DNA from: Burkholderiales bacterium
GTDB taxonomy: Bacteria > Pseudomonadota > Gammaproteobacteria > Burkholderiales > Ga0077523
Assembly: GCA_019745565.1 (NCBI GenBank)
Contig: JAIESW010000058.1
Location: 1-32,241, forward strand
Length of the DNA: 32,241 bases
Reading direction: 5' to 3'
Part shown: positions 1 through 10,588 of the stretch, in pieces
Position numbering within the stretch: position 1 is the stretch's first letter
How the letters are laid out: every line of letters begins with the position of its first letter
Translations under genes and position numbers: made by a program
The notes under the pieces: generated by a model
What the model saw: only the letters and a program-made list of their open reading frames with translations
Told to the model about the DNA's origin: nothing
Database searches by the model: none

Positions 1-3000
1 ATCGCGTTGGTGTTCGCGAGCGGCACGCCACTCGGCAACCGCTGGGTGCTGTAAGTCACGGTCCGGCCGGCGATGAACTGAGTGAGGTCGTCGGCGCGCA
101 GGTTCTGGCCGTAGTAGTTCACGTCGCGGATATCGAGACCGGCGTACAGGCGGGCAGGTTTCGGGATCGTGAGCGGCGCTGCCGTGGCGGTGATGCTGCC
201 GGTGAGCGCCACCACGCGCGCAGAGGTCGTTTCGGCCCCGTGCAGCGGCGGATCCGAATGGATCACGAATCCCGCGTCGAGTCGGCCGATGCCCAGCAGA
301 CTCGCCTCGGTGAAGACATCGGTCACGGTCGTCACACCCGGGATGACTGTGGGGCTGTTGTCGAGCATGGTGACTTCGCCCCCGAGGCGGACCGATCCGC
401 CCGCAAGCAGTTCCAGATTGCCCATGGCTGCCGGCGACAGCCGCAGCGTACCGAGCGTCTCGACATCGGATTCGAGTGCTACGACACGCAAGGTGCCGGG
501 ATACAGCATCAGTCCGTCGGTATTCTCCTGACCGTTCGCGCCGAACAGCTGCGGCGCCGACTGCCCGAGGCCATTGCCCGTACCGTTGCGCAACTGCACC
601 TTGCCCGTAAGAGCCGTCAACGCGACAGCGGCCTGTGGCGAGTAGGTGGTGAACCGCGCCACCTGGTCCAAGGGCCTTGGATTCCAGAACTGCATGATCG
701 TCTGCGTGAGCAGCGCCGGATTCATCGTGGTCTCGAGGCTGAGCGCCCGACCTGCCATCGCACTGATGCGGGCGTCGTCCATCGCGAGCACCATCGCGAT
801 GGGCGCGTTCGTGCCGTTTGCGCTGGGGGCCAGGTCGCGTCCGGCCACGATCGTGCCGTCGCCGCGGGAAACGTAGTAGACACCACGCACGATGTCGCGG
901 CCCGCATTCACGGTGAGATCGCCGCCGCCGGTGACAACCAGGTTCGCGGGATCCGGCGGCTCGTTCGCCGCACCCTCGAGCCGGCCGCTCGTCGCAACCG
1001 ACGCGGACAGATCGACGATGTCGCGTCCGCTGGAAACGACCACCTCGCCGCCTCCCAGCGCACCGATGCCCTGGTCGAAGACACGGATACGCGGCCACCA
1101 GGCGGTCTGCGGGTTCACGTATGCGAACTCGGCCCCGAAGAGAGGCACACCGAATGCGCGCTTGTAGAGCCAGTCCGTGACCAGTTGCGTGTTGCGGCGG
1201 CCGATCGCATCGCGGCCCGCGCGGACCAAAATGTCGCCGCCCCGGGTGAGGTAGACCGGGTTCTCGAAGACGTTCGGGTCGAGGCCGAGTTCTGCCGCCT
1301 GAGCCTCGAACTCCGCCTCATAGAAGAACTGATCGGCAGCGCCTGTCGCCGTGGCGTCCGGAACACCGGCCGTGTACACCCTCGCGCCCTCCGTCGCGAG
1401 CGAGAAATCGCGACCCGCGGCGAGATCGATGAACCCCGTCCCGGTGCGCACGTAACCGCGAACGATCAGATCACCGCGTCCCGCACTCTCGAGCGCGGCG
1501 ACGTTCCGGGTGACCCCGGGAGCGACGGCATCCAGATCGGCCCCCGCGGTGAGGCGATAGGACCAGGACGGACCGGCGCGCAGTTCCCAGTCCGTGGGCA
1601 AACCCGGATAGGTGGGATCGGCCGGGACGGTGGTGAACCCGTCGCTCAGGGATCCTCGCAGCTCGAGGTTGCCTGCCGCGCGCAGCGTCAGGTAGCCGGG
1701 TTCACCGCCCGGACGCTGGTCGGAATACAGGTTCCAATCGGACTCGAGGACCAGGTCGCCGTGGCTGCGCACTTCGACACCGGGACGCACGTGCACCCGC
1801 GCATCGCCGGCGGACCCCACCAACCGTCCACGAACAGCACCGGCGTTCGCCAGGAACGCTGCGTTGTCCGAATCCACCTGGGCCAAGCTCAAGCGTCCGG
1901 CACCGCCGGTCGCTCCGATCGCACCGATACCGTCATAGACGCGCACAGCCTCGATGTCGATCTCGCGTGCGTCGACCACCACGGACGGCAGGAATGGGTC
2001 GAGCTTCACATCGCTGCCGTCGTCGGTGCGCGAGACCCGCAGCGTGACCGTCCCCGCGAGGCCGCCCGCTCCCGCAGAGGTCTTGAGGACCGCACCATCG
2101 GTCAGAGTGACATGGCCGCTCTCGGAACCGATGGTGATGTCGCCGCCGTTCGTTCCGACGCGTGCGGCGCTGGCATCCATGCGTGCTGCACTTCCCACCA
2201 GCACATCACCGCGGGCGAAGACGGCGATGGTTCCGCCCTTGTCACCGGAAGCGTCCAGCCGGCCCTGGATGACTAGGGAACCACCATCAACGCCGATCGA
2301 GATGCGCTGCGCGGTGACGACATCGTTCGCCGCCACGGCGAGGCCACCGTGGCGGGCCCGGTAGTCGCGCGCTGCGTGGAAGCCTCCCGCTTCGAGCAGA
2401 CCGTTGAGCGACTGGAAGTCGGCTATGCCGGCGGCGTCCACGCTGAATGTGCCGCTGGTGCGATCCGCCGCCGCAGAACCGAGGAGGGTGCCGGCGACGT
2501 CGACGGTTCCGAGCGGAGCTGTGATCCGGATCGATCCTGCGTCCCCTTGCGCGTCCGAAGCTGCCACATCGAGCGATGCGCCGGTTGCCACGATCACCGA
2601 TCCGGCCGCCGATCGGAGCGCGATCTGGCCGCCTGGCGCAGCGACGTGGACTCCGGCGAAATCGCGCGTGAAGCCGCCGGCAGCGATGCGGGCACCGGCA
2701 TCGACAAGAACGTCGGCATCAGTCGTCGCGCCCCGGGCCTCGAGCGCCACGCGACCACCGCGCGCCTCGATGCGACCGCCGAATACCACGCTCGAACCAG
2801 CCAGCGTCAACGATCCGGCTGCCGCCTCGACGGCCGGCGCAGTGACGCCGGAAGCAGCCTGCTCGACCGTCAGTGCGCCGCCGACCGCCTCGAGCGACTG
2901 CGTCGCGCCAGTGGCGACCGTGATCCATGAGGCGCCGACAGTGACGGGAGCCGCTGCCGCGAGCGAACCATCGCCCAGGAACGCCAACGCCTGATCGGCC

Positions 3001-6000
3001 TTCAATTCGACGCCGGAGAATCCGACCATCGCCTTGCTGCCACTGCCGATGTCGATGCTGGTCGCGGTGATGCTCAATGCAACTGCACCGCCGATCAGTG
3101 CGGGGACGGCCGTACTGCTCGGGTTGGAGAACGTCACCTTTGATGCGCCGAGCGCGACGGCATCGAGCGCGGTACCGATTCCGCGCAGCGCACCGGCTTC
3201 GAGGTCGAGGCGCTGCAGGGTGGGCGCCGCGCCCTGCTGCGAAACGCCCAGGGACAACGTGCCATGGAAATCGATCGACGAGTAGCTGCGCAGCAGCAGG
3301 CGTTCGGCACCCTGCAGTTGTGTGAGCAATGTCCCGCTCAGGACCAGGCCGCCGGGAGTGCCTGTCACTTCACCGAGGCTCAGCCGACTGGCGGCGAGTC
3401 CGTACTCGCGGGCCTGCAGCCCCGCACCGGATCCTACTTGGGTATCCCCGCCGGCATCGAGCAGGATCGAACGGCCGCTCAGCGACGCTCCGGAGGTGAC
3501 GGTGACGATGCCGCCTGCACCGGTGGTCTGCGCGCCGTCTCGCACCAGCCCGCTCAAGCCGGCCGCCGAGACGCGCGCCACAGCACCGGCTGCGGCGCGG
3601 CCCGAACTGTCAGCGGCGATGCGGATGTCGCCCGCTGTCGCACCGGCGTCGCCGGTCGCGGCGACCACGGCGTCGGCGCCGAAGGTGAGCTGGCCGCTAG
3701 CCGCGAACAGGAGGTCGGCGCCTCTCAGGCCGTTCTCGCCCGTATCGCGAACCTCGACCACTTCGGCCAGCGGCACCAGATAGGTCATGCCGCTGCGCAC
3801 CTCGCGCCGCCCGCCGATCAGCAGGCGTTGGCCTTGCAGCCGGTTCAGCACCGACGCATCGAGATGAACGAACCCGTCATTCACCGTGCCACCACCGTCG
3901 ACGGCGATGCGCGCGGCGGAGATGTCGACGAAACCGCCATTGCCACCTCGGCCTGCAGCGGAGCTGATGGTGCCGTCCAGCAGCAATGCCTGGGTCGGAC
4001 TGATGCTCAAGCCCCCCGCATCCATCGGCCGCGCCCCGGCAGCTGCGGAGAAGAACGCATTCGCCGAAGACTCGGTGAACTCGGAACGCGTGCGCACGAT
4101 GCTTCCCGACTGCAGCCGGAACAGGCTTGCCATTCCGCCGAAGACGGTGCCGCCCCCGGCCACCGCGTTGCCCACGCGCCCGGTAACCAGGATCGACCCA
4201 TCGGCCTGGACGCTCGCTGCGCCGGCTGTGACCCTGCCAGAAGCGGTCGGCGTCACCAGGTACCCGCCCGGCAGCAGCGCGTAGCGGGCCGGCAGGATCA
4301 CATAGGTCCCGTCGGGAAAGGCGCCCGAGTTGCGGATCTCGATGCGCCGGCCGACTGCAATGCCGGTATCCGCACCCGACAACATCTCCTGATGATCGTA
4401 CGGCGCGTACTGCAACCCGAGCGCCGGAACGATGGCGAAGCTGCCGCTCGCGTTCACCGGATCAAGAACGTCGAGCGATCCGCCCGGCCCGGCCGTAAAT
4501 TCGTAGGCGAGCATGTCGCCGCCGCCGGATACATCCACGGTCGCACCGGAACGCACTTCGATGGCGGGACCGCCAAGGTTGATCTGCTTCGCGCGCGGCG
4601 CGGTGATCACGCCCAGCGTGTCGGGTGCCAACACGTACACCCAATCGCGGCCACCCAGTTGAGTACGACCGAACGGCACCAGCAGGCCGGCGCCGCTTAC
4701 CGACGTCAGGCTGCCCGCACCGAGTACCAATTGCTCACCGGCAAGTAGGTTGATCTCGCCGAAGGGTGCCAGCACGTCGGTGTAACTCTCGATGGTCGGC
4801 GCCTTGATCGTGAGACGGCCGGCAGCGGAGAGCACCGGGCCGACACCGGCGCCCGTACGCAGCAACCGCACGACCGTGTCAGTTCCGGTGGACTGGATCG
4901 TGAAATCGCTGAACGTCGTCGGGTAGATGCGTGCCGCGCCCAGATCGAGATCCCCCGCCGTAGTGAACGATCCGGGTAACGTGGGCTGCCGCGTGAAAGG
5001 ATTGAAGAAGCCCTTCAGTCGCATGTCGCCGGCGGCGGTAAGCGTGATCTTGTCGAAGCCCTGCATGACTACCGGCCCTTCGAGGTCGACAAGGTCGGCC
5101 GCGATGGTCAGGATTGCCGTGCCGGCCGCCGCCGACGGTATCGCCTGTCCGCTGGTGCTGGCGAAGCTCGCGTAACCCGTGCGGATGATCGCGCCCGATC
5201 CGTCCGTGGCGGTGAACGCTCGCGCATCCGCCGTGAACGTGGAACGCAGCGACAGGTCGATGTCGCCGCGGAACTCGATATAGTCGGGGCTCTTGAGCGC
5301 CAGCGAGTCCGCACCGCTCGCGGCCACGAGACCCGTGCGGACGAACGCACGATGGTTCAGCGTCGATGTCGCATTGTTCAACGCATTCGGATCAATCACC
5401 TCGCCCGGATTGAGCCCCGGCGAAATGGCGCTCGCGCTGTCCTCAAGAATCACCCGGCGCGGACCGTTCGGGAAACTCGGATTGCCGGTGATGGGCGGCA
5501 ACAGCTCGAACGAAAGCTGCCCACCGCCGGCCAACGCATTCCCGCCGTGGGCCGCGATGGACGCATCGAACAGGATGCCCTCCTGCGCGCTCAACGAGAC
5601 GCTGCCGGCCGCGCTCGCGAGCGACTGCCGTTCGAGGATGGTGCGGACGCCGCGCAGGACCGAAACGTCCACCAGCGCCGTCGTTCCGCTCACGTCGATC
5701 GCCGCAGTCGATTCTGCGATCAGATAGCCTCGACCGGCATGCAACTCCACGGCACCACCCGAGCGCAGCAGGCCGGTGAGTGCCCCCGTGGGATTCACGT
5801 CCGGTGTGAACACACCGCGCGCGAAGATGGAACTGCCGCGGGCAAGCCACAGCGACTGATCGGGGAGGAAGGTGTCGGAGGACAGCGCATCCTCGAGAGC
5901 GAGCCGCACCCTGCCCCCCGGCGCATCGATTCGACCCGCGAATGTGAGCTGCCGTCCTGCCTCGAGCGAAACGGTCGCGCCCGGATCGGTGACGATGACG

Positions 6001-8963
6001 GCACCCGGGTCGACGACAAGCCGCCCGAGCGAGTTGCTGCCGGCGGACAGTTCGAGATCCGTGGGCGTGCGGTCGGTGAGCGGCCGCAGCGCTACCTGCG
6101 AGAACGAGAGCACGTCCGTACCCGATGCTCGCAGACGATAGGTGCCGCTAGCGACGAGCACGGGCATCGAAGCCGCAATGACCGTCCCGGCAGTCACACG
6201 CAATCCGTCGTAGCCATCGACCGCGTAGGTGGAAAAACCACCGGACGAGAAGAACGCCGGACCCAGCACCAGTTCGCGCGTGTCGGCGGTGGAGCGTGCG
6301 CCGATCGAGACCAGCGAGGTCTCGAGTTCGAACCGCCCGCCTCCGCTGAAACCGAAACCCACGATGCTGCCGCCCAGCTCGACACGCGAAGGCTGGGCGA
6401 TGCCTTCCGCGAGACCGGCACGCCCCGAGCGGATGGTCACGTCTCCGCCTTCGCCACCCGCCAGGCTGCCGTCACTGCGCACCGTGCCGCCGGCAACCAC
6501 ATCGATCGCAGAACCGCTGCCGAGTATCGCGTTGCCGGCCGATATGATCGTTACGCTGCCGGCATCCGCCAGCGCCGGCGGCGACATCCGACCGGCCAGC
6601 GCGGCTGCGGTCTGATTGGTCCACAAGCCGCGCGCGGACAGGTGCACGCCGGGTGCCACCACGACCCCGTAGCTGTCCGGATCGAAGGACTGCGGTACCG
6701 TCTGACGCGAGCTCAACGTGATCGATCCGGCAGCGACCGATATGTCGGAAGCCACATCCACCTTGCGACCGGCAAGGATCAGCGAAGCCGTCTGTCGCAC
6801 ACTTGCCGAACCGGTACTGCCGGCGGTGAGCTGCAGGTCGTTGTCGGCCTTGAGCTGCACTGTCCCATTGGAATAGACCGCGATCCGGTTGAACCCACCG
6901 TTCCGGATTAGAGTCGGATCGAGGAACACGACATCGCGGAACTGTAGCGGCAGCTCGTCTGCGAGCCCGAAGCCGGCACCGAGCGTCGGCTTCGCGGCGT
7001 CGATCACCGTCGACGCGAACTTGAAATCAACCACGCCAACGGCGCCGAACACGCTGGCATCACCGAGTTCGAGCTTGCCGCCGAGTGGAACGGTCCCGGG
7101 TGTCGTCTGGTACGGTCCCCGTACCGCGCGCCCGCTGAACGTGCCGTCCAGCGCCGCGCCTGGTGCGACGATGCTGATCGCGCCGGCACTCCTGCCTTCG
7201 GTGTAACCGGGCGAGAGGCGATCTGCGGTGCGGAACGCGCGCGGCACGCCCCATTTGCTGTTGAACGACTGGAACTCGTCGACCAGTCCGGCGTAGAACT
7301 GGTTGGGATCGGCGGAACCGATGTCGACCACGCGACCGTCGATTGTGACCAGCTTGCTGGTGCGCAAGTAGCCCGCGGCATAGTCGATCGACCCACCCGA
7401 GACGTCCATCGACGCCCCGTTGCGGAACACGATGTCGCCCTCGGACTGGACCCGGATGGTACCGCCCACGGTGCTGCGCTCGGCCACCGTGCGGCGCACC
7501 TGACCGGTATAGCCGGAGATGTCGGCGAGCGGGGTGCCTTCGCGCAGATCGACGTATACGGTCTTTCCGCGAACCGGCGAGTTCCGCACCAGCGGCGCAT
7601 CGCGCAGTTCGTTGCCGCGCAGTTCCACCTCGAGAAGATTGCGGTCCATCGGCGCCGATACGCCGCCGAGACCCGCCACATCGAGACGGGAACCCTCTTC
7701 CAGGTAGACGCGCACGCCCGGCGCCGGTTGGCCACCGATCGCGGCAAAGGTAGCGCCGCGCTGCGCCGAAATGGTGATTAATCCGCTCGGCGCATGCACC
7801 AGGCTGTTGCGCAGCAGATTCACCTGCGCGCCGCCGAGCTCGATGCGGCCGGGATTCAATGCCTGCGAATCCGGGGCGACGGCGGCGCTGTCGCGTTCCG
7901 GTTGAACCTCCGTGGCACTGCCTTCTCCAAGCGTGAGCATCCCGTAACGGGTGGCCTGCGGCAGACGAACACCCTGGACCTCTGTCGCCGACACCGTGTC
8001 GCGCGCCACTAGGCGGATCGATCCATTGACGTTCACCGTCGACGTAGCGGAGACGCGACCCTCCTGGTTCAGCGCAAGTCCGACCATGGTCACGTTGCCG
8101 CGCGCCGAGGACAGTGTGCCGCCGGCCAGATTGCGGACCGTGCCGCCCTGATCCACCTCCACCAGAAGACCACGCAACTGCGGGTCCTGGCTGGCGGCCA
8201 GATAGATCTTCTGCCCCGCGGCCAGGATCACCTGACCGTCGGGTGCTTCGATGGTGCCGGCATTGCGCACCTCCGGACCCGCGAGCAGCACCCGGCCGCC
8301 GGAGGCAGTGCGGATGGACGCCCCCGATTCCACAATCACCGCGCCGGACGCGAGGCCGTTGGTGAAGACGTCGAACGCCGGAATGCTCGCCGGGTTCTGG
8401 TTGGAAAGCAGACCCTTCTGGAACAGATCCGCCGCGATGTTGAGCGTCGACGCGGTCAGGCCGCCGGTGTCGATCTGGCTGCCGCGATCGAACAGGATGC
8501 CGTTCTGGTTGATGAGATAGACGTCGCCGTTGGCACTCAGCCGGCCCTGGATGATGGACGGGTCGAGGCTGTGGATGCGGTTCAGGACGGCCGCCGTAGC
8601 GCCGGGCTGGTTGAAGCGCACCGCAGCGTCGGCTGCGATGTTGAAGCTGTGCCAATCGATCACCGCGCGCTGCGTGCTCTGCTCCACCGTGAGCGTGCGG
8701 TCGTTGATCGAGGCGATGGCATTGCCGATCGCCGCGATGTTGGCGTCGGGCCCCATCGGGATCATCGGAACCGGCAAGGTTCCCGGCGGCAACGGCGAGG
8801 CCGCAAAGGCGACCGGCGCTGCGAGCAGGACCGCGATCAATGCACCGGCGCGCCGCCGCGCGCGACCGCGGCGATCGCGACCGACGGTGCGCGTCCCCTC
8901 GAACACCGGCACGAGCATGCGGCGGCAGCGGCTGAAGACGAGACGGTAGCGGTCGTGGTTCAT
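1..8963 (-). CDS. Giant filamentous haemagglutinin-family exoprotein (TpsA), 3' end outside window
   Basis: The frame stays open from the ATG at 8963 to the window edge, 2987 codons with no stop, so the gene is partial at its C-terminus. The first ~28 residues (MNHDRYRLVFSRCRRMLVPV...) look like the extended signal peptide region of large TPS/autotransporter proteins. An Arg-rich n-region and hydrophobic core (about 39-54, ending APVAFA) follow. The TPS secretion domain comes next, with NQNGI at 152-156 in place of the classic NPNGI. The long middle is Gly/Ala/Val/Asp-rich beta-helix sequence. From about residue 2400 motifs match my memory of DUF3739 haemagglutinins (GGEPGYLTLRAAGNL, DQGIGALGGG, RGDGTIVAGRDL). 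It lies 7 bp after tpsB, its probable transporter. The likely role is a secreted or surface-bound adhesin or matrix protein. I see no strong Shine-Dalgarno, so translation may be coupled to tpsB. Family call is firm; specific function unknown. Confidence 0.93.
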   Translation of the reverse strand, partial: MNHDRYRLVFSRCRRMLVPVFEGTRTVGRDRRGRARRRAGALIAVLLAAPVAFAASPLPPGTLPVPMIPMGPDANIAAIGNAIASINDRTLTVEQSTQRAVIDWHSFNIAADAAVRFNQPGATAAVLNRIHSLDPSIIQGRLSANGDVYLINQNGILFDRGSQIDTGGLTASTLNIAADLFQKGLLSNQNPASIPAFDVFTNGLASGAVIVESGASIRTASGGRVLLAGPEVRNAGTIEAPDGQVILAAGQKIYLAASQDPQLRGLLVEVDQGGTVRNLAGGTLSSARGNVTMVGLALNQEGRVSATSTVNVNGSIRLVARDTVSATEVQGVRLPQATRYGMLTLGEGSATEVQPERDSAAVAPDSQALNPGRIELGGAQVNLLRNSLVHAPSGLITISAQRGATFAAIGGQPAPGVRVYLEEGSRLDVAGLGGVSAPMDRNLLEVELRGNELRDAPLVRNSPVRGKTVYVDLREGTPLADISGYTGQVRRTVAERSTVGGTIRVQSEGDIVFRNGASMDVSGGSIDYAAGYLRTSKLVTIDGRVVDIGSADPNQFYAGLVDEFQSFNSKWGVPRAFRTADRLSPGYTEGRSAGAISIVAPGAALDGTFSGRAVRGPYQTTPGTVPLGGKLELGDASVFGAVGVVDFKFASTVIDAAKPTLGAGFGLADELPLQFRDVVFLDPTLIRNGGFNRIAVYSNGTVQLKADNDLQLTAGSTGSASVRQTASLILAGRKVDVASDISVAAGSITLSSRQTVPQSFDPDSYGVVVAPGVHLSARGLWTNQTAAALAGRMSPPALADAGSVTIISAGNAILGSGSAIDVVAGGTVRSDGSLAGGEGGDVTIRSGRAGLAEGIAQPSRVELGGSIVGFGFSGGGRFELETSLVSIGARSTADTRELVLGPAFFSSGGFSTYAVDGYDGLRVTAGTVIAASMPVLVASGTYRLRASGTDVLSFSQVALRPLTDRTPTDLELSAGSNSLGRLVVDPGAVIVTDPGATVSLEAGRQLTFAGRIDAPGGRVRLALEDALSSDTFLPDQSLWLARGSSIFARGVFTPDVNPTGALTGLLRSGGAVELHAGRGYLIAESTAAIDVSGTTALVDVSVLRGVRTILERQSLASAAGSVSLSAQEGILFDASIAAHGGNALAGGGQLSFELLPPITGNPSFPNGPRRVILEDSASAISPGLNPGEVIDPNALNNATSTLNHRAFVRTGLVAASGADSLALKSPDYIEFRGDIDLSLRSTFTADARAFTATDGSGAIIRTGYASFASTSGQAIPSAAAGTAILTIAADLVDLEGPVVMQGFDKITLTAAGDMRLKGFFNPFTRQPTLPGSFTTAGDLDLGAARIYPTTFSDFTIQSTGTDTVVRLLRTGAGVGPVLSAAGRLTIKAPTIESYTDVLAPFGEINLLAGEQLVLGAGSLTSVSGAGLLVPFGRTQLGGRDWVYVLAPDTLGVITAPRAKQINLGGPAIEVRSGATVDVSGGGDMLAYEFTAGPGGSLDVLDPVNASGSFAIVPALGLQYAPYDHQEMLSGADTGIAVGRRIEIRNSGAFPDGTYVILPARYALLPGGYLVTPTASGRVTAGAASVQADGSILVTGRVGNAVAGGGTVFGGMASLFRLQSGSIVRTRSEFTESSANAFFSAAAGARPMDAGGLSISPTQALLLDGTISSAAGRGGNGGFVDISAARIAVDGGGTVNDGFVHLDASVLNRLQGQRLLIGGRREVRSGMTYLVPLAEVVEVRDTGENGLRGADLLFAASGQLTFGADAVVAATGDAGATAGDIRIAADSSGRAAAGAVARVSAAGLSGLVRDGAQTTGAGGIVTVTSGASLSGRSILLDAGGDTQVGSGAGLQAREYGLAASRLSLGEVTGTPGGLVLSGTLLTQLQGAERLLLRSYSSIDFHGTLSLGVSQQGAAPTLQRLDLEAGALRGIGTALDAVALGASKVTFSNPSSTAVPALIGGAVALSITATSIDIGSGSKAMVGFSGVELKADQALAFLGDGSLAAAAPVTVGASWITVATGATQSLEAVGGALTVEQAASGVTAPAVEAAAGSLTLAGSSVVFGGRIEARGGRVALEARGATTDADVLVDAGARIAAGGFTRDFAGVHVAAPGGQIALRSAAGSVIVATGASLDVAASDAQGDAGSIRITAPLGTVDVAGTLLGSAAADRTSGTFSVDAAGIADFQSLNGLLEAGGFHAARDYRARHGGLAVAANDVVTAQRISIGVDGGSLVIQGRLDASGDKGGTIAVFARGDVLVGSAARMDASAARVGTNGGDITIGSESGHVTLTDGAVLKTSAGAGGLAGTVTLRVSRTDDGSDVKLDPFLPSVVVDAREIDIEAVRVYDGIGAIGATGGAGRLSLAQVDSDNAAFLANAGAVRGRLVGSAGDARVHVRPGVEVRSHGDLVLESDWNLYSDQRPGGEPGYLTLRAAGNLELRGSLSDGFTTVPADPTYPGLPTDWELRAGPSWSYRLTAGADLDAVAPGVTRNVAALESAGRGDLIVRGYVRTGTGFIDLAAGRDFSLATEGARVYTAGVPDATATGAADQFFYEAEFEAQAAELGLDPNVFENPVYLTRGGDILVRAGRDAIGRRNTQLVTDWLYKRAFGVPLFGAEFAYVNPQTAWWPRIRVFDQGIGALGGGEVVVSSGRDIVDLSASVATSGRLEGAANEPPDPANLVVTGGGDLTVNAGRDIVRGVYYVSRGDGTIVAGRDLAPSANGTNAPIAMVLAMDDARISAMAGRALSLETTMNPALLTQTIMQFWNPRPLDQVARFTTYSPQAAVALTALTGKVQLRNGTGNGLGQSAPQLFGANGQENTDGLMLYPGTLRVVALESDVETLGTLRLSPAAMGNLELLAGGSVRLGGEVTMLDNSPTVIPGVTTVTDVFTEASLLGIGRLDAGFVIHSDPPLHGAETTSARVVALTGSITATAAPLTIPKPARLYAGLDIRDVNYYGQNLRADDLTQFIAGRTVTYSTQRLPSGVPLANTNA

Positions 8964-8970
8964 GCGGGCA

Positions 8971-10566
8971 TCAGAAGTCGTAGGCAACGCGGAACTGCAG
9001 GCGCGGATCACCGGCGCTGGTGTATCTGGTGTACTCGAACGGCCAACCCAGGTCGGCCGTGGCCACCAGGTTGCGCGGACCACGGGCGCGAAGTCCCAGA
9101 CCTGCGCTGGAGAGCCGGGTCCGGCCCTGCTGACCCGGCAGCGGGTTCTGCAGGAGCAGTTCGGCACCCTCGAGGAATGCGTGTGCCGTGATGGTGTTCA
9201 CGACCGAGCCGAGATGATCGGCGAAGGAAGGCGTGCGCAACTCGAGCCGCCCCATGACGCCGTCGTCACCCAGCGCCTCCGCCTCGAGGTAGCCGCGCAC
9301 GGAGTCGACGCCGCCGGCGAAGTACTGCTCGCTGCTGATCAGCGGCTGGCTCGCCATCTGGCCTCCGACGCGCACGAAGACCGAGTAGCCCCGGGTGAGC
9401 TTCTGCTCGCGACTCAGATCGGCGCGGACGTACATGTAGTTGGCCTGCGCATCGAAACGGCGCGCGGCAAACTCGCTGTCCTGATTGCCGAAGATCTTGC
9501 GCATCGCGAAGTTGAACGACACGTTGCCCTGCGTGACGCCGCGTTTGCCGACCTGCGTCGCGCTGTATTGCGTGCTCATGGGCACATAGGAGATCGGTGT
9601 CGTGAGCGTATCGGCGCCCTGCAGAGCCAGGGAATCGGTGAGATCCTTGTAGTCGACGCCCAGCGTGAACGAATGCGAGTAGCTGCCTTTCGTCGGCAGC
9701 GGGATGATGTATCTCGCACCGGTGATCGTGCCGCGGCCGACCACGGTGATGTTGCCGGCGGCAGCCACGTCACTGTTGGAACGCACCCCGTACAGCGCCA
9801 GCACATTGTTGCCGGGCCCGGCGTTGAAGACGTAGGTGCCGGTGAGCACCCGCACCTGCGAAGCATCTTCCGGCGACATCAGGTACTGCAGCGAGGCGCT
9901 GTGCTCGCGCTGCCAGAGGTTGTCGTAGCGGATCGCACCCAGCAGACGCAGCGGATCGGTGTTCGCGGTGTAGCGGTTGTTGATCTCGATGGAGCCATGC
10001 ACCGGACTGCGGTCCTCGACATTCAGATCGATGTCGACCCGTCCCGGCACCGCGGCCGCCTTCAGCACCGGCGTCACCTTGCGATCGGCCGACCGGCTGG
10101 CGCTCGCCAGCTGCTGTTGCACGTCCGGAAAGTAGGGAACCTCGCCTTCGGCCAACGCCGGCATGACCTGCCGGATGCGTCCCAGCGAGTAGTAGCGCGC
10201 CCCCTTCACACGGAGGCGATCGACGGTACCTTCGGTCACGTTGAGGCGAACCAGGCCGCCCTTGACCTCCTGCTCCGGCACGTCAACGTAAACGGTGAGA
10301 TAGCCGGAGCGCTGGTACGCACTCTCCAGAGCCGCACGCGCACTCTCGACGTCGTCGATGGTCTTGCCCGGACCCAGGAACGGATAGACCGCACGTTCGA
10401 TGTCGCGCGCCTCCAGCACCGTGTTGCCGTCGACGACGAACTCGAGGACGTCGAACGCAGCGGCGTCGGCGGTCTCCTCGGCCTGCGAGGCGAGCGCATG
10501 GAGTACCGCGAACGGAATCAGGCTTGCCACGCCCAGGAACCTGCAGAGGATGCGAACGGCAGTCAT
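8971..10566 (-). CDS. TpsB outer-membrane transporter (ShlB/FhaC/HecB family)
   Basis: Protein of 531 residues. I chose the ATG at 10566 because it begins a good signal peptide (MTAVRILCRFLGVASLIPFA, cleavage near 26-29); the open frame to 10890 is Arg/Pro-rich and also crosses a terminator. Mature sequence starts with POTRA-like domains (about 33-190; FVVDGNTVLEARDIERAVYP, then VTEGTVDRLRVKG). A 16-strand-type beta-barrel follows, with the diagnostic loop-6 motif VRGY at about 423-426 in the context GGVDSVRGYLEAE. It ends in the outer-membrane C-terminal signature RVAYDF. The family takes the TPS domain of its partner in the periplasm and threads the exoprotein through the outer membrane. 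The partner is clearly the downstream giant TpsA, 7 bp away. Its own ribosome site is weak (AGGG only). Confidence 0.95.
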   Translation of the reverse strand: MTAVRILCRFLGVASLIPFAVLHALASQAEETADAAAFDVLEFVVDGNTVLEARDIERAVYPFLGPGKTIDDVESARAALESAYQRSGYLTVYVDVPEQEVKGGLVRLNVTEGTVDRLRVKGARYYSLGRIRQVMPALAEGEVPYFPDVQQQLASASRSADRKVTPVLKAAAVPGRVDIDLNVEDRSPVHGSIEINNRYTANTDPLRLLGAIRYDNLWQREHSASLQYLMSPEDASQVRVLTGTYVFNAGPGNNVLALYGVRSNSDVAAAGNITVVGRGTITGARYIIPLPTKGSYSHSFTLGVDYKDLTDSLALQGADTLTTPISYVPMSTQYSATQVGKRGVTQGNVSFNFAMRKIFGNQDSEFAARRFDAQANYMYVRADLSREQKLTRGYSVFVRVGGQMASQPLISSEQYFAGGVDSVRGYLEAEALGDDGVMGRLELRTPSFADHLGSVVNTITAHAFLEGAELLLQNPLPGQQGRTRLSSAGLGLRARGPRNLVATADLGWPFEYTRYTSAGDPRLQFRVAYDF

Positions 10567-10588
10567 CGGGGCCCTGATCGGACGATCG

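Noticed and set aside
240..2276. Long plus-strand open frame (678 codons) opposite tpsA
   Set aside because: Arg/Gly/Ala-rich, low in hydrophobic patterning, no ribosome site, and fully antisense to a clear beta-helix protein; typical high-GC shadow.
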